Assembly (NCBI GenBank): GCA_017607445.1
Contig: JAEVHH010000002.1
Span: forward strand, 1,789,501-1,853,500
From: Histoplasma ohiense
Lineage: Eukaryota > Ascomycota > Eurotiomycetes > Onygenales > Ajellomycetaceae
Length of the DNA: 64,000 nucleotides
Direction: 5' to 3'
Shown here: positions 58,628-64,000 of the stretch, in pieces
Layout: each line of letters starts with the position of its first letter
Numbering within the stretch: position 1 is the first letter of the stretch
Program-made: the position numbers and the translations under genes
The notes under the pieces: model-generated
Told to the model about the DNA's origin: nothing
Database searches by the model: none
The model's input: the letters and a program-made list of their open reading frames with translations, nothing else

Positions 58628-58631
<4 letters not shown>

Positions 58632-59130
58632 CAAAATAAGATAGTTCAACAACAACCTTGGACAAAAATGTAACAGTTGATGTGGGAAACAGTGTAGGCT
58701 TTCAGAGAGGTGCGAAAAGAAGTATATAATGATGTAGTAGGACAAGGATGTCGCTAAATAGGGTGCGACACGTTGAATGCTCGAACGGAAAGATTAAGTA
58801 TGTAAAACATGTTGGGGAGGATAGAAAAGGCGCCGATATTACAAGATATATATGATTGAAAAAGGGAGGTCATTCACGCAGCAAACTGCAGCGCGGAAGG
58901 TGGGAAGGTAATGTAAAACTTTATCGGTTAGTCGATATATATAGTCGATATATATATAAACGGTTGGGTAAGGTATAGTCGAGAACGTTTCGAAATAAAA
59001 AGGTCTGGCTGTTTCGATGGTCTTTCATTTCCTCGTCGTCCTAACGCAGCATGAAACTCATTTCGTATAGCTAACCCTGCAAAATGGTTCATTCCCTCGT
59101 TCCCAAAGGACGAAATGGGGTTACGCATGT

Positions 59131-62100
59131 TCATTTGGCCATAACATCAACGTAGCCTCTGCCCTTCTTCTTTCCCCGGACTGTGTTTCCCTTCCTAGCC
59201 TGCGGTGCACCTAGAAGGTCATCAATGGAGCTGGCATTACTTAGTGCAGTTCCCGGTCTCGATGGCAGCCCAGTCGACACAGATCGTTGGATCGGTAACG
59301 GGCTCGCCGAGAGTGGCGCTGCCGAAGACGGTATGCTCGGACTGAAGTTCCGAGGCGACGAGTCCCCAGCTGGTGAAGGCGACCGACTTGATGGGTTAGG
59401 TGGTGGAGCAAGGGTTGGAGCCGAGCCTGATGTTGGTAAACCATTTGCCAACGGGGGACCGGCGCTGGTTGAACTGACGGATCGGCTTGGTGGTGCGGGA
59501 CCTTTGGGGGGTGGCGGTGTGGAGTTGGCTGTTGTAGTCGCGCCGTTTGGGTCTTTTTTGTTAACCCATCTCTTCAGTTCTTTGTCATAGTAGAACGAAT
59601 TCTCCTCTCCAAGCTTAGCTCGAATTGGACCTCCAGTGCTAGCGTTCGGGTCCTTTTTACTCAGCCACGAAAACCAACCCTTTTTCTCTGCCACCGGTTT
59701 TTTGGCTACAAACCCGAAGAAACGTGGTTAGAATTGGGATAATAACAAGGTAAAATGGACAAGACCTTACCATCTTCCTCTGCAGCCTTTTTAAATGCCT
59801 CGTTTGCTTCGTGATCCTTACGTTCCTTCTCAGCCTTCCTTACTGCTTCGTTACGAGGCCCAAAGTCGTCGTCATCGTCATCCATAAATGACTTTTTAGG
59901 TTTCTCTTTGTCTAATTCATCGGTATCAACAGGCCCGGGCTCATACGATGGGGGTTCATAGGTGGTTTTCTGGGTAGTGAGGGATCCGGCCTCCTCCTCC
60001 ATGCTAGATTTCTGGTTAAAAGTAGGTTGGTATCCGCCAAAGTGAATCGGACCTTCCGAGTTTGCATGCTCTGAGCCTTGAGAGGGCCGCATTTCCTCAA
60101 CTGGAGCCAGCTGAGTAAAGGCGTGTTGTTGGGGTGGTGTTGAGCCCATTCCCTGAACTGATGGTGGGCTATAAACATGATGGGATCCATTTGGATGGTA
60201 CGGACTCTCAATACCCTTATTTAGTTCCTGAGAAGCGCGGCCTTGAGAGTAAGAATGTCCAGTAGAAGGTGGTGATCTTTGCGAGTCAACAGATCCACGG
60301 CCACGGTGTTGATCTGGAGAATAAGGGGCATACTGGTTTGCGGGAGCGTAACGAGAGGTGGGGTGCATCGTAGGCATATGCTGACCAGACCCAAACGTCG
60401 CGTAGGTGTCGTGAACAGAAGGTGAGCGACTGATCGGAGGAGTGCCAACCATCTTTGCAAACGGTCCAACGTCCGCATCTCCCGCTCTACCCGATCCAGT
60501 GGAGCCACCGTCACTGTCGTCACCAGCAACGAAACTGTTGAATTTCGCCAAAATGGACCCGGAGACCTTTTCCATGCTGGGTTTCGACATCCAAGAAGAG
60601 GAACCACCAGTAGGAGATTGTTTTAATCGGTTAGCAAGCTCGTCAAGTTCAGAGAGAAACCGTTGATTATAGTACGGGGATGGTTTTGTTGTTGATTTTA
60701 GAATCGCTCCAATAGCGTCACAGTACTGCTGGGCTTCTGTTTTGTTGCCATTTTCAGCAAGAGAAAGTGCATATTGAAGCTTGAAAGCCTGGAAATGTGG
60801 CGCTATTGAAGTTAAAGAACCAGAAAGCACGGACAATGCAAACTCGTAAACCTCAGTAAGAAGGATACAATCCGGATCGTTGGCGAAGGTGAATGGGTAT
60901 CGGCGGTGGTCCGTACCAAGAAGCACGATCTGTGACTGCGGGTCGCCCGGGCCGCTAAATAATAAAGGCACGGAAGCAGATTTCGCAAATAATGCACAGA
61001 TGTGCGAAGCCTCTATCCTTCCGTAAGCCGAAAGAAGTCTAGAAAGTGCAAGAAGGGCAACATTGTCCTCCGGGCTTCTATTGCTTAGAATTAGGCACAA
61101 CGTCTCTTGCCATTTATCAAGCCCGCTTAGGGCGTTCTTCGCGTGGCCAGCGCCCCCCATTTTACTCACCATCTGCAAACCTGCGCGGGCAGATGGTGGC
61201 ACCAATTCATCGACACTCTCTTCCAGATTGCCAGCAAATATTTCATAAAGCGTAGCCATCGGCTCGGTATTGTTACCAACAGCCTTGATTTCCCTTCTAA
61301 CAAATTCTTGCATTACCTGTTTCCAGACAGACTTTTCAAGAGTTGAGGATATCAACATGGCATGTCCCCATAAACGGCGATCCACAGCTTCCCAGACGGC
61401 CCGCTCCCTCTCTCCGGTTAGAAGGGACCTACGGATGGCCTCCATTGCACCCACATTCTTTGGCTCCGGTTGGGCCTCTCCACTAACGCTTTCATACACA
61501 CTCGAAAGCTGGGGATGGAACCCAAGAGATTCCGATGGGGCCGGGGTGATTTCGGGGAGAGGAGATAAAATAGATCGCACCGAATTTTCAACATCAGGAT
61601 TGCCTGCTAAAACCCCGTCGTGTTCAACCATAACCCGCATGGTTTTCCAGAGAAGGATCTTCTCATTGTGCTGCTGCGGAGACACCGTGCCTAGAGAGGT
61701 GCCATCATTTTCGAACTTAGAAATCATAGAGGATAACCATGAGAGGACCTCCTTTTTCTTTGATTTAGCTCTCAGAGGTCCTGGGAATTTGGCACTCGGC
61801 TCTCCTGGCGGAAACACATCACTCAAGGGGCGCACTTTTATTTCTCCAGGGGAAGGTTTTATTTTTGGAACAAGTTGACCAGTCGCATATCTGGGAGTGT
61901 GTTGAGGGAACGAGCTGGCAATTATTCCACCAAAACCAAATTTGAATATCGGTGCTCCCTTCCATCGTTGAAGAGGATCAAGCTCTTGTCCATCAGTTGG
62001 GTATATGAAATCTAATGCTGTAGAAGGGCGTTCTGTAGCCGCTTGATTGGCATGAGGTTGTAGAGAAGCCCCCGGGCCGTGGACGGACGCAGGCCTTTGG

Positions 62101-64000
62101 AACGGTTCGGGAACGCTTGATAGTATGGGTTGGTACTGGAGCCTGCTCGGCGATTGGGTCTGTGATCGCCTTGGTGGTTTGGGACGTTGCTCGGGAAACT
62201 GTTGGTGCTGAACCGATGCTGGCGGAGATTGAGAGTAGAAAGAGGTACTGGTAGCTGGAGGAAGAGTTTGGTCCGGAGGTTGACGAAAAACATTTGTTGG
62301 AAAGGGAGTGGGGGGAAACTCGGCTGGATGCGCTGGATGCGGGAATGAATTGGATATATTCTCCTGTTGTGCCAAGGGGCTTGAAGTTCTCGGCTGAAAG
62401 GGCACGACATTGGAAACGGCATAGCTTGTTGGAGGCTGCGAGGCATATTTACCTGAAGGAGTCCTGCTGGATGCGGGTGGGGCAGGGGAGTATCTTGGAG
62501 ATGATGGGGGCTTGGATCCAGGGTGTAATGTAGGGGGCCTTGGAGAATAACGCGCGGATGGTCCAGAGACGGTTGGGCATGGTGGAACAGGGAGGGAGGA
62601 ATAAGGGTCTAGCCGTTCAGGCTTCTGCAGCTGAAACTGGTCACTTGTTTCCGGGCCCGAGTTAGGGGTTGGGATTGCATTGGGAGGTATAAAATTGGAT
62701 GGCGGGGGCGTGGGCTGAGTCCCCGTTTGCAGGGGAGCATATTTGGAAGCAGTTGAGGGACGAGATCTTGAAACGGTTGGCAACTCCGCGAAAAAGTTGC
62801 TGCTAGGAGCTCTCTCGGTTTCTCGACGAGATAATGGGGGAGGTGTAGGCTTTAACGGGGTATAGGCGGAACTTGAACTTGAAGGACGAGCTGCTGTCAT
62901 ACTGCTCTTGCGTGGAGGCGGTTGTATCGAGGTATTCGTAGTTGAAAGAGGCTGAAGAACAGTTTGCTGCGAAGCACGATGCTTTGGCCGAGTGATTTCC
63001 ACTGGCAAATCATATGGGGATTGGTAGCCGGCCTTCGTTTGATTGGAGAAGCTTTCAGGCATATTTGGATTGGAGTCTCCCGAATATTGTTGGGCATGAA
63101 TGGCAAAAGGACTAACTGTCACATCGGTGTTATGCAACCCGTAATCGGAGCCGGGAAAGGACGACATGAGGTTGGAGGATGACGGTTGATGTGGAGTATA
63201 GGGGTTCGCACGGGGTGGTTGCTGGGTCGGCAAATGTGAGGCTTGCACAGGTTCCGAAGCATAATTGGCCAACGAGTCTTCAGAGGCGCCATTCGGTAAA
63301 CTTCCTTGGATGTTTTGTTGGGCATCCAAATCATCATCAATTAGTAGGTCATCATCATCAAGAACTGCCTTCCACCTCTCCGCTAAGTCCTCCTCGCGGA
63401 CCTCTTTTTCGGCAGATAGAACTTCATTAACTCGGTTGTCATCAACTTCATCATTTGTCGAAGCGGCCGTCGTCTGGACGTGCTCTAAATGCTGAGAATC
63501 CAGAACCTGGGAAGTTGATTTGCAGTTAAACGGTGGGATGTCTGACTCGGAAACAAAAAAGCCCGTTTCGTCAACCGATTCATCCTCCTTGAAGATTGCT
63601 TCAATACTATCGACTTGGTTATTGTCAGTCGGATATGATGACTCTATATTATTCACCAACATGTCTTCTTCAAATTTCGACTCTGCTTCCAACGGCGTAT
63701 AAATGGGCTTCGTTTGAGTATTAAGTTGATTGAAAAATTCGCCGGAAGGGTCTTCATCAACACTTATTGCACCCCACGGTGAGAAATCACTTTGCTCATT
63801 CGATCTTGGGTATAAATTCCCCTCAGTTGAAGATAGCGTGTTGGAAGAATCTTGATTGTGAGCCCCATGTGTAATTTCGGGATATGCATTTTCGTGGGAG
63901 TCGAGATTATGAGAGTCATCCACTGGCGGGAAAGAATTTATCTGATCAGCCATACCCAATCCATTAAACTGGTCTGTCGTAGAGGGTGAAATGTCCCAAG
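59131..64000 (-). CDS. SEC16: COPII coat assembly protein Sec16 (5'-partial)
   Basis: Peripheral ER exit-site scaffold that organises COPII budding. Exons seen are 59771-64000 (open to the window edge) and 59131-59705; intron 59706-59770 (GTAAGG..GTAG). The frame stays open upstream of the Met at 63959 (reading DISPSTTDQFNGLG), so the true start is probably outside. The N-terminal ~650 residues are Pro/Ser/Gln-rich and disordered. The central conserved domain starts near ATGQLVPKIKPSPGEIKVRP and continues into the helical ACE1-type region (SKKKEVLSWLSSMISKFE; RAVWEAVDRRLWGHAMLIS; WQETLCLILSNRS). The C-terminal exon carries GWFSWLSKKDPN and ENSFYYDKELKRWVNKKDP, the conserved Sec16 C-terminal segment that binds Sec23 and Sec12. 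Acidic/basic repeats (MDDDDDDFGPRNEAVRKAEK) precede the intron. Confidence 0.95.

Larger units (their letters stand above)
57692..59130. other. Convergent 3' intergenic DNA, repeats
   Basis: About 1.4 kb between the HUS1 and SEC16 stop codons. It has an (AAAAT)n run at about 57934-57976, A7T18 near 58188-58212 and A35 at 58593-58627. A minus-strand ORF at 57626-57841 overlaps the last HUS1 exon and is considered chance. Confidence 0.6.

Overview
The window is nuclear DNA of a filamentous ascomycete. Genes carry short GT-AG introns (mostly 40-110 nt, with CTRAY-type branch points), UTRs are AT-rich, and intergenic DNA has long A/T homopolymers and simple repeats. The proteins (Zn2Cys6 regulator, large-subunit catalase, KAR9/GAR protein, Hus1, Sec16, Gyp7-type TBC protein, SRP receptor alpha) read like Eurotiomycetes, most probably Onygenales. 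That placement is my recognition, not a computed phylogeny.

Layout. 0.2-2.1 kb: MFS transporter (-) with an abnormal splice acceptor. 2.1-5.4 kb: gene-poor, one small orphan ORF. 5.5-6.5 kb: protein with a copia-Pol-like domain (-). 6.9-10.7 kb: head-to-head secretory pair, SRP receptor alpha (-) and YIF1 (+). 11.7-12.5 kb: DUF7582-like protein (-). 14.3-16.8 kb: five-exon Zn2Cys6 transcription factor (-). 16.8-23.3 kb: gene-poor, repeat-bearing. 23.4-25.8 kb: catalase (+). 26.7-31.0 kb: large F-box/UBA protein (-). 31-36 kb: gene-poor. 36.0-41.8 kb: three minus-strand genes, Mpv17-like membrane protein, Rieske protein A and Rieske-oxygenase-like protein B. 42.7-45.6 kb: Gyp7-type Rab GAP (+), convergent with the KAR9/GAR microtubule protein (-, 47.4-51.3 kb). 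53.1-55.1 kb: trypsin-fold pseudoprotease (-), divergent from the checkpoint clamp gene HUS1 (+, 56.1-57.7 kb). 59.1-64.0 kb: SEC16 (-), 5'-incomplete at the window edge. I resolved exon structures by hand; the ORF-sized pieces alone miss several terminal exons.

The most interesting locus is the adjacent Rieske pair. Both proteins look like decayed copies of a choline-monooxygenase-type alpha subunit, but the losses are complementary. Protein A keeps the [2Fe-2S] ligands (CxH...CxxH) and has lost the mononuclear-iron motif. Protein B keeps the mononuclear-iron motif (E-x2-H-x4-H plus a downstream Asp) and has no Rieske module. In known Rieske oxygenases electrons pass between neighbouring subunits, so a hetero-oligomer with one cofactor per subunit is mechanistically reasonable. 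That is an inference, and A also shows a reading-frame problem near its 3' end.

Housekeeping functions dominate the rest: ER targeting and ER-Golgi traffic (SRP101, YIF1, SEC16, Gyp7-type), microtubule/nuclear positioning (KAR9-like), DNA damage checkpoint (HUS1) and peroxide detoxification (catalase). No rRNA, tRNA, CRISPR or intact transposon was found.
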